Assembly (NCBI GenBank): GCA_017467815.1
Contig: JAFUKI010000041.1
Location: 1-49,995 of the forward strand
Direction: 5' to 3'
DNA from: Clostridia bacterium
Lineage (GTDB): Bacteria > Bacillota > Clostridia > Oscillospirales > CAG-272
Length of the DNA stretch: 49,995 bases
Numbering within the stretch: the first letter of the stretch is position 1; each line of letters opens with the position of its first letter. Shown in pieces: positions 16,117 through 25,066 of this stretch. The translations under genes and the position numbers were made by a program. Below the pieces are notes generated by a model. That model was not told where the DNA came from. It saw only the letters and a program-made list of their open reading frames with translations, and searched no databases.

Positions 16117-16145
16117 AAGGTACCTGATAGAAAGGTACCTTATTA
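16113..16145. promoter_or_regulatory. Palindromic operator, probable MarR site
   Basis: Perfect 12-bp arms TAATAAGGTACC (16113-16124) and GGTACCTTATTA (16134-16145) are separated by 9 bases, overlapping the -10 and transcription start. A MarR dimer bound here would exclude polymerase, giving autorepression of the regulator and its transporter. Confidence 0.8.
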
Positions 16146-16163
16146 ATTCAAGGAGGAATGCCA

Positions 16164-16646
16164 ATGTGTGACAAACAACGTCCGCCGGAACTGGAGATCG
16201 TTCACAAGCTCCGGCATATTGATGCAATGATGCGGCGCAAAAATTCTCCGCCCTGTCATCCACCGGAAGGGCATCCCCACGGCGGCAAAGACGGATTCAG
16301 CGGATTCGGGGCTGGGAAACTGTTCGAAATACTCACCAAAGAAGAAAGGGGCCTGATCCAAACCAGACTTGCCTCCATGCTGAACATACGTCCCCAGTCT
16401 CTCTCAGAGCTTCTGACCCGTCTGGAAGGGGATGGATTTATCACACGGGAGCAGTCGGAGGAAGATAAGCGGCAGATCGTTGTCCGCATTACGGATGCCG
16501 GCAGAGAGCATCATACGAGAATGCGTGCCAAACACCTTGAAAATGCCCGCAGTCTGCTCTCCCCCCTTACCGATGAAGAAAAAACCACATTCATCCGCTT
16601 ACTGGACAAGATTCTGGAAGCCGATACAAACCAAACAAAGGAGTGA
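16164..16646 (+). CDS. MarR-family transcriptional regulator
   Basis: A 160-residue winged helix-turn-helix regulator. The DNA-binding part covers about 65-130 (LNIRPQSLSELLTRLEGDGFI, then EEDKRQIVVRITDAG), with flanking helices for dimerisation. An unusual insertion near residues 30-50 is rich in Pro, His and Gly (CHPPEGHPHGG), similar to the tail of the neighbouring ABC protein. The ATG at 16164 has AGGAGG seven bases upstream; the ATG at 16158 is only one base from it. The palindrome at 16113-16145 is its likely operator and the ABC gene follows after 6 bases, so it probably controls an inducible exporter. Confidence 0.9.
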   Translation: MCDKQRPPELEIVHKLRHIDAMMRRKNSPPCHPPEGHPHGGKDGFSGFGAGKLFEILTKEERGLIQTRLASMLNIRPQSLSELLTRLEGDGFITREQSEEDKRQIVVRITDAGREHHTRMRAKHLENARSLLSPLTDEEKTTFIRLLDKILEADTNQTKE

Positions 16647-16652
16647 TTGCAT

Positions 16653-18857
16653 ATGATGGGTGGTCCTCGCCCGGGCATGATGGGGCCAAATGAGAAAGCC
16701 AGAGAAAAGCTGAAAGAACCCAAACCGAAGTCCCTGAAAGAAGTTCCGGGATATTTATGGCGTGTGATTTCCAAATTCTGTTACAGACTGCTGTATATTT
16801 ACGGCATCGTTTGGGATACCAGACCGTGGATTCTGTTTTTCATGATGTTCATGGCCATTTTCAACGGTGTCAGCCCTGTAATTTCCGCGTATATCAATAT
16901 GCTGCTGATCAACGAACTGGCTGGTGCGTATATTGATGCGGTAAACGGCATTTCGGTTGCCTTCACCGGAATTATGGGACTCTTGATTTTCCGCTTTGCC
17001 TTTTCCTTCTTTTCCGATATGATGCACCGGGTCAACAGCATCGTCAGCAGCATCGCCGGCGAACTGGTGGTCAATAATGTCAACCTGCGGCTGATGCACA
17101 AGGCAAAAACCGTGGATCTCGCCAGCTTTGACAGACCGGAATTCTACGAAAAGCTGGAAAATGCCAAGAGAGAAGCCGGGCATCGTCCTCTGCAGATCCT
17201 GAATTCCAACTTTACCATCGTCAGTACCATCATCAGTATGGTTTCCTTCATCGTGGTTCTGGTGGCTATCAGTCCGGTAGCGCCCTGGATCATCGCCCTG
17301 CTTGCCGTCCCCACCGCGGTAATCAACTTTATCTACCGCCGAAAGAATTTCTTCTACATCCGCCATCATTCCAAGGAACGCCGGCAGATGAACTACTATT
17401 CCGAGTTGATCACCAACAAGGATATGGTGAAGGAAGTCCGTCTGTTCGGTCTGTCGGAACTGTTTATCAGCCGATACAACGAAACCTTCGGCAAATACTT
17501 CGCCGGGCTGAAAAAGCTGTTCATCGGGGAAGGTTTATGGCACATGATTTCTTCCGTTCTCACCACTGCGGTAAACTGTGCGCTGTTTATTCTTATCGCC
17601 AAAGGTGTTTACGAAGGGAATTACGAAGTCGGTAACTATACATACTATACCAACGCTCTGACCAGCATCGCCGGCGGTATCGGCACGCTGATCTCCACCA
17701 CCGCTTCCATTTACGAAGGTACGCTGTTTATCGACAACCTGATCGCCTTCATGAAGGAAACGCCTACAGTGGTTCCCATTCTGGCAGAACCGGCAAAACT
17801 GCAGCACCACACCGGTCACCAGATCCGTCTCGAAAATGTTTCCTTCCGTTATCCCGGTACGGAACGGGATGTTATCAAAAACATCAACCTGACTATTGAG
17901 CCTGGGGATACTGTGGTTCTGGTAGGTCTGAACGGTGCCGGCAAGACCACGCTGATCAAACTGCTGACCCGTCTGTATGACCCCACGGAAGGCTGCATCT
18001 ACCTGGACGGCAGGGATATCCGCGAATACGATGTGGCGGATCTGTACAGTCTGTTCGGCATCATCTTCCAGGACTTCGGAAAATATGCCGTGGATGTTTC
18101 CGAAAATATTAAGTTCGGTCAGCTTACCCGTGATGCCGGTATGGAGGAGATCCAATACGCCGCAAAGCAGAGCAGCGCGGATGCCTTCATCAACGATCTG
18201 CCCGACAAATATCATACGCCTCTGATGCGGTATTTTGAAGAAAACGGTATTGAGCTGTCCATCGGTCAGTGGCAGAAGCTGTCCATCGCCAGAGCTTTCT
18301 ACAGCGATTCCGATATCGTAATTCTCGACGAGCCAACCGCTTCCCTGGATGCCATTGCGGAACAGGAAATCTATAACCAGTTTGACAATCTCCGTGCAGA
18401 TAAGACCACCATCTTCGTTTCTCACCGTCTGTCCAGTGCCACCGTTGCCAACAAAATCGTGGTTCTGGAACACGGTCAGGTAATCGAAATCGGCAACCAC
18501 ACCGAGCTGATGCAGAAGCGCGGCGTATACTGGAACCTGTTCTCCACGCAGGCAAAGCGTTACATCACCAGTGAACACGAAGGAGTCATCGCAGACGAAG
18601 CACCTGCCCAATCGGAAGATTCCTCCGACCGTCCGCCTTTTGGAAACGATCTGCCGGAAGGATTCCGTCCGCCGGAAGGACATAGACCGCCCGATGGTTT
18701 CCGCCCGCCCCGTGGACACAGACCACCGGAGGGACACAGACCTCCTGATGGTTTCCCGCACCGCGACGGACACAGACCGCCGGAAGGACACAGACCTCCT
18801 GATGGTTTCCCGCACCGCGACGGACCAAACCCGTCGGACAACACCGAATCGAAATGA
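16653..18857 (+). CDS. ABC exporter, fused membrane and ATPase domains, repetitive C-terminal tail
   Basis: A 734-residue half-transporter. Six membrane helices lie in roughly residues 45-350, then the nucleotide-binding domain with Walker A GLNGAGKTT near 424, signature LSIGQWQK near 534 and Walker B VILDEPTASLD near 554. The normal domain ends near 640 and is followed by a 70-residue Pro/Gly/His/Arg-rich tail of repeated RPPEGHRPPDGF units not normal for the family. Family members export drugs, peptides or lipids; the substrate is unknown. The ATG at 16653 has AAAGGAG nine bases upstream. It is co-transcribed with the MarR regulator, which suggests an induced efflux system. Confidence 0.93.
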   Translation: MMGGPRPGMMGPNEKAREKLKEPKPKSLKEVPGYLWRVISKFCYRLLYIYGIVWDTRPWILFFMMFMAIFNGVSPVISAYINMLLINELAGAYIDAVNGISVAFTGIMGLLIFRFAFSFFSDMMHRVNSIVSSIAGELVVNNVNLRLMHKAKTVDLASFDRPEFYEKLENAKREAGHRPLQILNSNFTIVSTIISMVSFIVVLVAISPVAPWIIALLAVPTAVINFIYRRKNFFYIRHHSKERRQMNYYSELITNKDMVKEVRLFGLSELFISRYNETFGKYFAGLKKLFIGEGLWHMISSVLTTAVNCALFILIAKGVYEGNYEVGNYTYYTNALTSIAGGIGTLISTTASIYEGTLFIDNLIAFMKETPTVVPILAEPAKLQHHTGHQIRLENVSFRYPGTERDVIKNINLTIEPGDTVVLVGLNGAGKTTLIKLLTRLYDPTEGCIYLDGRDIREYDVADLYSLFGIIFQDFGKYAVDVSENIKFGQLTRDAGMEEIQYAAKQSSADAFINDLPDKYHTPLMRYFEENGIELSIGQWQKLSIARAFYSDSDIVILDEPTASLDAIAEQEIYNQFDNLRADKTTIFVSHRLSSATVANKIVVLEHGQVIEIGNHTELMQKRGVYWNLFSTQAKRYITSEHEGVIADEAPAQSEDSSDRPPFGNDLPEGFRPPEGHRPPDGFRPPRGHRPPEGHRPPDGFPHRDGHRPPEGHRPPDGFPHRDGPNPSDNTESK
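18714..18821 (+). repeat. 54-bp in-frame tandem repeat in the ABC exporter tail
   Basis: Two nearly identical 54-bp units (18714-18767 and 18768-18821) encode GHRPPEGHRPPDGFPHRD each, with a degenerate earlier unit from about 18660. Copy number could vary between strains by slippage without breaking the frame. Confidence 0.85.
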
Positions 18858-18867
18858 TCCGTAATAC

Positions 18868-18904
18868 AAAAATCGCTTGTCTTGTTATGGACAGGCGATT
18901 TTTT
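18868..18904 (+). terminator. Terminator of the marR-ABC operon
   Basis: A stem AATCGCTTGTC (18871-18881) / GACAGGCGATT (18890-18900, one G-T pair) is followed by TTTTTT, shortly after the ABC gene stop. Confidence 0.85.
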
Positions 18905-19013
18905 GCGGGGGGTGTCTGCTGTGAAAACACAGGTTGTTGAATTATGCAATTAAATCTGTTGAAAGGTAATATCTTTTCCGTGAAAAACAAAAGATTTTAG
19001 CGTATTTTCCCGG

Positions 19014-19042
19014 TTTACAAAATATCCGTTTCCGGGTATAAT
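19014..19042 (+). promoter_or_regulatory. Promoter of the MATE exporter gene
   Basis: TTTACA (19014-19019), 17-base spacer, TATAAT (19037-19042), 37 bases before the ATG. Confidence 0.75.
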
Positions 19043-19079
19043 ATATACTGTTGTAATTTTGCTTTCAGAAAGGATCATT

Positions 19080-20432
19080 ATGGAAAACGAAAATAAAATG
19101 GGGGTCATGCCCATTCCGCGGCTGATCATGGCAATGTCCCTGCCGATGATCATATCCATGCTGGTACAAGCCCTCTATAATGTTGTAGACAGTGTATTTG
19201 TAGCGCGGTACAGTCAGGACGCCCTTGCCGCTGTATCCTATGCTTTTCCGGCACAGAATCTGATGATCGGTACCGCAACGGGAACCGGCGTCGGTATGAA
19301 TGCCTTATTGTCCAAAAGTCTCGGCGAAAAGAATTTTGAAAAAGCCAACCGAACAGCCGGAAACGGGATCCTCCTTGCCGGAGTCGGATATATGATCTTT
19401 CTTCTGTTCGGTCTGTTCTTTGCGGAAAAGTTCATTGCCTTTCAGACCTCCACACCTTCCATCATTGCGGAAGGGAAAATTTATCTGCAGATCTGCACCG
19501 TACTGTCCTTCGGTATTTTCGGAGAAATCATGTACGAAAGACTGATGCAGTCCACGGGGAAAACGATCTACACCATGTTCACCCAGGGGATCGGTGCTAT
19601 CGTGAACATCATTCTTGACCCCATTTTCATTTTCGGTCTGCTGGGTTGTCCGAAGATGGGTACGGCAGGCGCGGCTCTGGCTACGGTTATCGGACAGATC
19701 GCGGCGTTCATACTGGCGGTCATCCTGAACCAGAAATACAATACGGAACTGCGTATCAAGGCATCCCATTTCAAGCCGGATCGTCACATTATCGGCAGGA
19801 TCTATGCGGTAGGTATTCCGTCCATCCTCATGGTGGGGATCGGCAGTATCACGACCACCGCCATGAACAAGATCCTCAACGGTTTTTCCGATATTGCAGC
19901 CAGTGTATTCGGGGTGTACTTCAAGCTCCAGAGTTTTGCTTTCATGCCGGTATTCGGGTTGAACAACGGTGTCATTCCCGTTATCGCCTACAATTACGGC
20001 GCCCGTAAGCGGAAACGTATGCTGCAGGCAATCGGTGCGGCGTGCATTATTGCCAGCTGCTTTATGCTGGTGGGTCTGATCCTGATGCAGGTGATTCCGG
20101 AACCCATGCTCCGTTTGTTTGATGCCGGGGATGAAATGATGTCCATCGGTATTCCGGCACTGCGGATCATCAGTATCAGTTTCGTATTCGCCGGTATAGC
20201 AATCGCCCTTTCTTCCGTATTCCAGGCACTGGGCAGAGGACTGTTCTCCATGCTGATCTCTTTTGCCCGTCAGCTGGTGGTACTGGTACCGGCGGCGTAT
20301 CTGCTGTCCCTGACGGGGAATGTGAACATGGTCTGGTGGGCGTACCCCATTGCGGAAATCATGTCCATCGTAGTCAGTCTGGGACTGTTTGCGTACCTGT
20401 ATAAAAAGGTTATATCTGAAATTCCGGAATAA
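19080..20432 (+). CDS. MATE-family multidrug/cation antiporter
   Basis: A 450-residue inner-membrane protein of about 12 helices, the usual MatE length. Family features are visible in both halves: the N-terminal PRLIMAMSLPMIISMLVQALYN, VDSVFVAR, and the second-half NNGVIPVIAYNYGAR. MATE proteins export drugs and metabolites using sodium or proton gradients. The ATG at 19080 is chosen over an upstream in-frame TTG because AGAAAGGA stands six bases before it. It lies after the MarR-ABC operon but has its own promoter, so joint control is not evident. Confidence 0.93.
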   Translation: MENENKMGVMPIPRLIMAMSLPMIISMLVQALYNVVDSVFVARYSQDALAAVSYAFPAQNLMIGTATGTGVGMNALLSKSLGEKNFEKANRTAGNGILLAGVGYMIFLLFGLFFAEKFIAFQTSTPSIIAEGKIYLQICTVLSFGIFGEIMYERLMQSTGKTIYTMFTQGIGAIVNIILDPIFIFGLLGCPKMGTAGAALATVIGQIAAFILAVILNQKYNTELRIKASHFKPDRHIIGRIYAVGIPSILMVGIGSITTTAMNKILNGFSDIAASVFGVYFKLQSFAFMPVFGLNNGVIPVIAYNYGARKRKRMLQAIGAACIIASCFMLVGLILMQVIPEPMLRLFDAGDEMMSIGIPALRIISISFVFAGIAIALSSVFQALGRGLFSMLISFARQLVVLVPAAYLLSLTGNVNMVWWAYPIAEIMSIVVSLGLFAYLYKKVISEIPE

Positions 20433-20446
20433 ATGAATATTCACGT

Positions 20447-20477
20447 AAAGCGAGGCTGTTTGGCGGCTTCGCTTTTT
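20447..20477 (+). terminator. Terminator of the MATE gene
   Basis: AAAGCGA (20447-20453) pairs with TCGCTTT (20469-20475), followed by more T. After it, 20505-20570 carries two near-copies of CAAAAATTATCTTAT with no recognised function. Confidence 0.75.
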
Positions 20478-20591
20478 TGTTTGGCTGTGTTGTGTAAGTA
20501 TATCTCCGAGGTTCCTTTTGTAAAAAATTATCTTATTCAAAGGTTTCTTTTGCAAAAATTATCTTATCCACTATTTTTATATTTTTGTCGA

Positions 20592-20620
20592 TTGAAATGT
20601 ATCAGTATCTATGGTATAAT
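20592..20620 (+). promoter_or_regulatory. Promoter of the 914-residue lipoprotein gene
   Basis: TTGAAA (20592-20597), 17-base spacer, TATAAT (20615-20620) preceded by TGG (extended -10), 67 bases before the ATG. Confidence 0.75.
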
Positions 20621-20686
20621 GAGCTATAAATATATCTGAAAATCAGCAGATATTCTTACAAAATTCACCAAAGGGGGAATATACAT

Positions 20687-23431
20687 ATGAAGAAAACAAA
20701 TCTGTTGGCTGCGTTTCTGGCGGGTATTTTACTGTTTTCCGGCTGTAACGATACGGTCACCGATGAAACGGACACAACTGAAACCATTTCGGAAACAGAG
20801 GTCTCCACAGAAGCTCCGGAACCGGAACCGGCGAAGCATGAGATTTCCGCAGCCGAAGTGGAAAGTCTGCTGGCTGCCAACGGGCTGCAGACCAATGCCA
20901 ATAAAGTCGTCGACTCTGAGGCTTTTCATGGTGGACAGCAAATGCGTGTCTGCCATACCGAGAGAGGGACTTATGCGGTCTTTTTCAAAGGTGCGAGTAC
21001 AGAAAATTATTATGTGGCAAAAATAGACAATGATAATAATGTTACTCTGCTGCATTGCGGCGAAATCTGTTTTGAAGGTACGGTTCCCGTCGATATCGGA
21101 CAGGATATCAACGGAGATATTGTTGTAGCATCATGGGCGTATTCGGAAATGAGTCTCTGCATTTTCGACAAAGAGACCGACGCCATGACGGAATATACTA
21201 CTCCGGTTGTTTTTACTTCGCCTGAATATTCCTATCCCGGTTATGCACAAACCATGTTTGATTTTGAAAACCGTAAGGTCTATGTATTTCTCAGTGGCGG
21301 TTTGTTCACCGGGAACTACGAACTGGAATGGTTTACTTTTGATCTCGAAACCAGAACATGGGCAGACACAAGTATCAGTAAAAGTATAGAAGGGATCGGA
21401 CGGCATTGTTATCTCTATCCGCTGCCGGATGGAAATGGCGGTGCATACATTGTTGCCGAAAGAGATATCCTCATAACAACTGTAGCAGACCAGCTGAAAA
21501 ACGAGAGCGGAGAGACTTATCTGTGGGATGAACTCAAACTTTTCCATATTCCCGATCTGACTTCCAATGAGAACATTACCTATACGACTGTCCATGAAGC
21601 CTATACCGAAAGAGGACAGGAGGGCATCTGGTCATGTATAACCCACAACCAAAAGGGCGGTGTATTTATGGATGCCGAAGGTTATCTGCATATTATATAC
21701 TGTTACTATCTATACAATCTCAGCGCATCTCCTGTGGAGTTTGATGCAAATACATATTACCATCACGCCATTTACGACGGAATGGAATGTATTTATAACG
21801 AAAAACTCGAATTACAGAAGGAAAACCATCGCTATTACAGACCCCAGATCTGCCAGGGTACCAACGGTACACTGTATATGATTGCTTGCACTCTGTATCA
21901 AGACCCAATGCAAATCGAAATCTATACGGCTGAAGATGCTCTGGGAAAAACCTGGAAACTGGAAACCATCAAAACTTTTGATGATATAGGCAAACTTTAT
22001 ACCTTCTCCATCAGTCAGAAACGGGACGGTTCCGTACAGGACAACATACTCAGCTGCTTCTACTACTATTACAGCGATGTGAATTCGGTACACACATTCA
22101 ATCTTTCTCTGGAAGATTACAGCACAACGGAAATTGTGAATATCCTGGACGGTTACGATCTGCGGATCGATGACAGAGTCGACAACCGTTCCCATAATAC
22201 CGCCCACCAGACCAAGGTTATCCATACGGAAAACGGTACCTATGCGGCGTTTGTGTATAATTATGTTTCCGGCGATGCCGCTGAATATTTCCACATTGTC
22301 AAGATTGATAACGATAACAATGTTACGATTCTGTATTCCGACAGTTATGCATCCGCGCAGGACAAATATCTGACCATGCAGGAACTGAACGGGGAGATTT
22401 ATGTTTGTCCTCCTACCGGTATTGTCATTTACCATATCAACCGGGAAACCGATGAAGTCACTCCTATAAAGACAAAAAAAGTTGACCGTTTCTTTGAAAC
22501 CGCAAAACAGCTCCATTTTTCTCCCGCAGCGGAATCCGGTGAAGCGTATATGCTTTGCTTCAAAGATGACGATGTGTTCCCTCTGACAGGTTATCCCTAC
22601 GATCCGGACAGTATGATTTTGTCTGCTATAAGAAATACATATGATAAAGATCTGCAAAGAAATGTGGACAACAGTATAAAGTATTCTGCGGATACAGAAT
22701 CTTATGCATTGGAGAATTATCAGTATCCCTATGTACTGGATGACGGAAACGGCGGCGTCTATATCGTTGCTGCAAGAACAATGACAGAGGAAAAGCTTGC
22801 CGGTAAGTTGGAGTATGTCGGTTATACCAAATCTATGGATGATTCCATTACCCTGTTCCATATTCCGAACCTTGCCGACACTACTGTGGAATATACAGAC
22901 ATTCAGCCTCCCTATGAAGCGGAAGGCAGCGAAGGTATCTGGTCCGTGGTAAACATGGCAGACAATGGGGATGTTTATGTAGATTCCGAAGGAAAACTCC
23001 ATGTATTCTACACCTATTACCACTTCGATTTCGATGATGCCGACAGACCGAAGAATCCGGATTTGATTGCAAGCACACTCAAGCATTACCACGCGATCTA
23101 TGACGGAAACACTCTGGTTTCCAACGAAGAACTGGGTATTGATGGACTGACCAAGGATACTTCCATCCGCATGGCAGAAACCACCGATGGTACGCCGTAT
23201 CTGCTGATCTGCAATCTGAACGAAGCAGGTGCGAAGATCGACGTATATTACGAAGTCGAAAACGGCTGGGCATTGGCACAGACCAACAGCCTTGGCGAAT
23301 TCACCGCAGAATCCTTCAGCATCAGCAGTCCCCGTGGCGGTTCTGTACAGGATAATGTGATCGACTGCATTGTATATGCAACGGATAATGATGTATATTA
23401 CACCAGCGTGACATTTGCCGAAAAGAACTGA
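20687..23431 (+). CDS. Large internally duplicated lipoprotein, probable beta-propeller, unknown function
   Basis: A 914-residue surface lipoprotein. The signal peptide ends in FSGC (Cys20), followed by a Asp/Glu/Thr-rich linker to about residue 50. The body consists of two related halves: HTERGTYAVFF, AKIDNDNNVTLL and YPLPDGNGGAYIVAER in the first recur as HTENGTYAAFV, VKIDNDNNVTIL and YVLDDGNGGVYIVAAR in the second. Both halves end with a GSVQDN motif. Repeating blade-like units suggest a beta-propeller or sialidase-like fold, an inference from pattern only. It is a clear paralogue of the protein encoded at 37487-40249. No catalytic motif was recognised. A glycan-binding or polymer-processing role at the cell surface is possible. 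Confidence 0.8.
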   Translation: MKKTNLLAAFLAGILLFSGCNDTVTDETDTTETISETEVSTEAPEPEPAKHEISAAEVESLLAANGLQTNANKVVDSEAFHGGQQMRVCHTERGTYAVFFKGASTENYYVAKIDNDNNVTLLHCGEICFEGTVPVDIGQDINGDIVVASWAYSEMSLCIFDKETDAMTEYTTPVVFTSPEYSYPGYAQTMFDFENRKVYVFLSGGLFTGNYELEWFTFDLETRTWADTSISKSIEGIGRHCYLYPLPDGNGGAYIVAERDILITTVADQLKNESGETYLWDELKLFHIPDLTSNENITYTTVHEAYTERGQEGIWSCITHNQKGGVFMDAEGYLHIIYCYYLYNLSASPVEFDANTYYHHAIYDGMECIYNEKLELQKENHRYYRPQICQGTNGTLYMIACTLYQDPMQIEIYTAEDALGKTWKLETIKTFDDIGKLYTFSISQKRDGSVQDNILSCFYYYYSDVNSVHTFNLSLEDYSTTEIVNILDGYDLRIDDRVDNRSHNTAHQTKVIHTENGTYAAFVYNYVSGDAAEYFHIVKIDNDNNVTILYSDSYASAQDKYLTMQELNGEIYVCPPTGIVIYHINRETDEVTPIKTKKVDRFFETAKQLHFSPAAESGEAYMLCFKDDDVFPLTGYPYDPDSMILSAIRNTYDKDLQRNVDNSIKYSADTESYALENYQYPYVLDDGNGGVYIVAARTMTEEKLAGKLEYVGYTKSMDDSITLFHIPNLADTTVEYTDIQPPYEAEGSEGIWSVVNMADNGDVYVDSEGKLHVFYTYYHFDFDDADRPKNPDLIASTLKHYHAIYDGNTLVSNEELGIDGLTKDTSIRMAETTDGTPYLLICNLNEAGAKIDVYYEVENGWALAQTNSLGEFTAESFSISSPRGGSVQDNVIDCIVYATDNDVYYTSVTFAEKN

Positions 23432-23449
23432 CCGGTCTATAGAAATAAT

Positions 23450-23490
23450 AAAGGCAGAAGACGATGTTTAAGTCGTCCTCTGCCTTTGTT
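23450..23490 (+). terminator. Terminator of the 914-residue lipoprotein gene
   Basis: A 15-bp stem with one mismatch (23450-23464 with 23473-23487; core AAAGGCAG / CTGCCTTT) is followed by GTTTTATTT. Confidence 0.85.
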
Positions 23491-23529
23491 TTATTTACAG
23501 AAATTATATCGTCTGTATCGCAGTACGTC

Positions 23530-23901
23530 CTATCGCAAGACCGGCTTTATCGCGGTCAAGAAATGTTTGAATCCCAGTCTATCTGCTGCATCTGCCATGA
23601 GCGTGGACATGGGTACAGCCGCAAAGATTCTGTCCGCCAGGAAGTCTTCCAGAGATTCTTCCGCACCTGCTTCCGTCAGTACTGTACCGAATTTTTGCAG
23701 TACATCTTTTTTCAGATCGGCTTAGCACTGCTGCAGGGATGTATGGATATCTTCCAGTGCATATATCCAGATACCGTTTTCCAGGCGGTTCTCCCATTCA
23801 CAGCTGCCGGATGCAACGGGAGAATGATTTTCGTCCAGAAGAACAGCTTTGATTCTTGTGGATCCAAGTTCTATGCCCAGTACACAATTTTTGAATGTCA
23901 T
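23530..23901 (-). pseudogene. FGGY-family carbohydrate kinase remnant (stop codon plus large internal deletion)
   Basis: Read on the minus strand from an ATG at 23901, the first 59 codons give the N-terminus of an FGGY sugar kinase ([18 protein letters not shown], then [17 protein letters not shown]), ending at a TAA exactly where relatives have Tyr (QQC-stop-ADLKKDV). The same frame continues ADLKKDVLQKFG and then jumps to a C-terminal segment (EESLEDFLADRIFA...GFKHFL), ending at TAG 23532. Roughly 400 residues of the roughly 530-residue enzyme are missing. Intact members phosphorylate sugars such as xylulose or ribulose. The family comparison is from memory; the broken frame is seen directly. 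Confidence 0.85.
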
Positions 23902-23986
23902 AATTGCACCTATAAACAGATTGTAAGCGATTTCAGATGAAACAGTACTTCACATATGTTTTGGAAATCAATTATATTTTTCTGAT

Positions 23987-25063
23987 TCAGAAAAGAATAT
24001 AATCACATTTTTCCCGGATACCCATTCCCGTGAAATACTTCTCCTCCATGGGAATCCATTCGTTCCGGAAGCGTTTCAGCATAAATTCTCCGTCCCTCTC
24101 CCGGATACGCCGCAGCTGTTCTTCCGGATCAATATCCGAAAATACCGCGATATCGTAATATTTCCCGAAATCCGGATGCAGGGCGTAGGAACCTTCGCAG
24201 ATGATCAGCTTATTGTCCTCTACCACACGGGGCTTATCGGCATATGTGAAAGTGGAACACTGAAATACCCGATACGCGAAACTGCCCCTTTGCAGATTGG
24301 GAATCACTTCTTCCAGAAAACGCTCTCTGTGCAGATTGCCCCCTGTTTCCCCCATTCGCTCCGGTGTGCGCAGTTCTCCCGGCAGAAAGAAATCATCCAT
24401 ATGTATTACAGAAGCGGGATATATCCGGGCGATCTGTTCCGCCATTGTGGATTTTCCCGAAGCGCACCGTCCGTCGATGGCAATAACCACCCGTTGTGCT
24501 GTTCCCGCCAGTTCACCGATTTTCAGAAGCAGATCAAATATCCGGGCATACCGTGCGTCGATCACACGATAAGCCGGTGCGTAGGCATTGCGGTACACTT
24601 CACTGTGTCGGACCGCAGGATAACCTGCCGCGCTGTATTCTGCCAGATAGGTGTCCAGTTCTTCTGTCGAAAAGGAAAATACGCCCTCCGCTGTCAGCTT
24701 CCGCAGGCAGGCAAGGGAAGCTGAAAATTCCTCTTTGGCTGCATCGTCGGCGGTATCCCAGCCTTTGTGGAATGCTTCTGCCGAAATACAGAACAGCTGT
24801 GCCAGGAGATCAAGTCCGGCTTGGGTGAAAGGGGTATCCAGATAGATACGCGCGGTTTTGCCCAGGGACTCCATGTGCGGTTCTCTGTTGTGGGATATGG
24901 CGTTGTATTCGGCTGTCAGGCGTTCTTTGGCTGCCTGTTCGGAGGGAATCATGTGTCCGCCGCCGAAAACACTCTGGTAGATCAGTTTCACTGCATCACA
25001 TGGCTTCATCAGGGGATAGGCTGCTCCATGGTTTTGCAGAACGGATTGGATGGTGGTGTTCAT
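23987..25063 (-). CDS. Uridine kinase-like P-loop protein with extra N-terminal domain
   Basis: A 358-residue protein of two parts. Residues about 1-175 form a domain of unknown function (PLMKPCDAVKLIYQSVFGGGHMI near 17-39). Residues about 190-358 form a uridine/phosphoribulokinase-like domain with P-loop GRCASGKST (198-206) and HMDDFF near 220, ending in RDGEFMLKRFRNEWIPMEEKYF. It probably phosphorylates a nucleoside or small hydroxylated compound. Its start lies three bases after the ECF S-component stop, so uptake and phosphorylation may be linked. Minus-strand promoter at 25685-25713 serves both. Confidence 0.82.
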   Translation of the reverse strand: MNTTIQSVLQNHGAAYPLMKPCDAVKLIYQSVFGGGHMIPSEQAAKERLTAEYNAISHNREPHMESLGKTARIYLDTPFTQAGLDLLAQLFCISAEAFHKGWDTADDAAKEEFSASLACLRKLTAEGVFSFSTEELDTYLAEYSAAGYPAVRHSEVYRNAYAPAYRVIDARYARIFDLLLKIGELAGTAQRVVIAIDGRCASGKSTMAEQIARIYPASVIHMDDFFLPGELRTPERMGETGGNLHRERFLEEVIPNLQRGSFAYRVFQCSTFTYADKPRVVEDNKLIICEGSYALHPDFGKYYDIAVFSDIDPEEQLRRIRERDGEFMLKRFRNEWIPMEEKYFTGMGIREKCDYILF

Positions 25064-25066
25064 AGT

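Noticed and set aside
16164..16646. Heavy-metal specificity for the MarR regulator from its His-rich insertion
   Set aside because: His and Cys residues are too few and unordered to claim a metal site.
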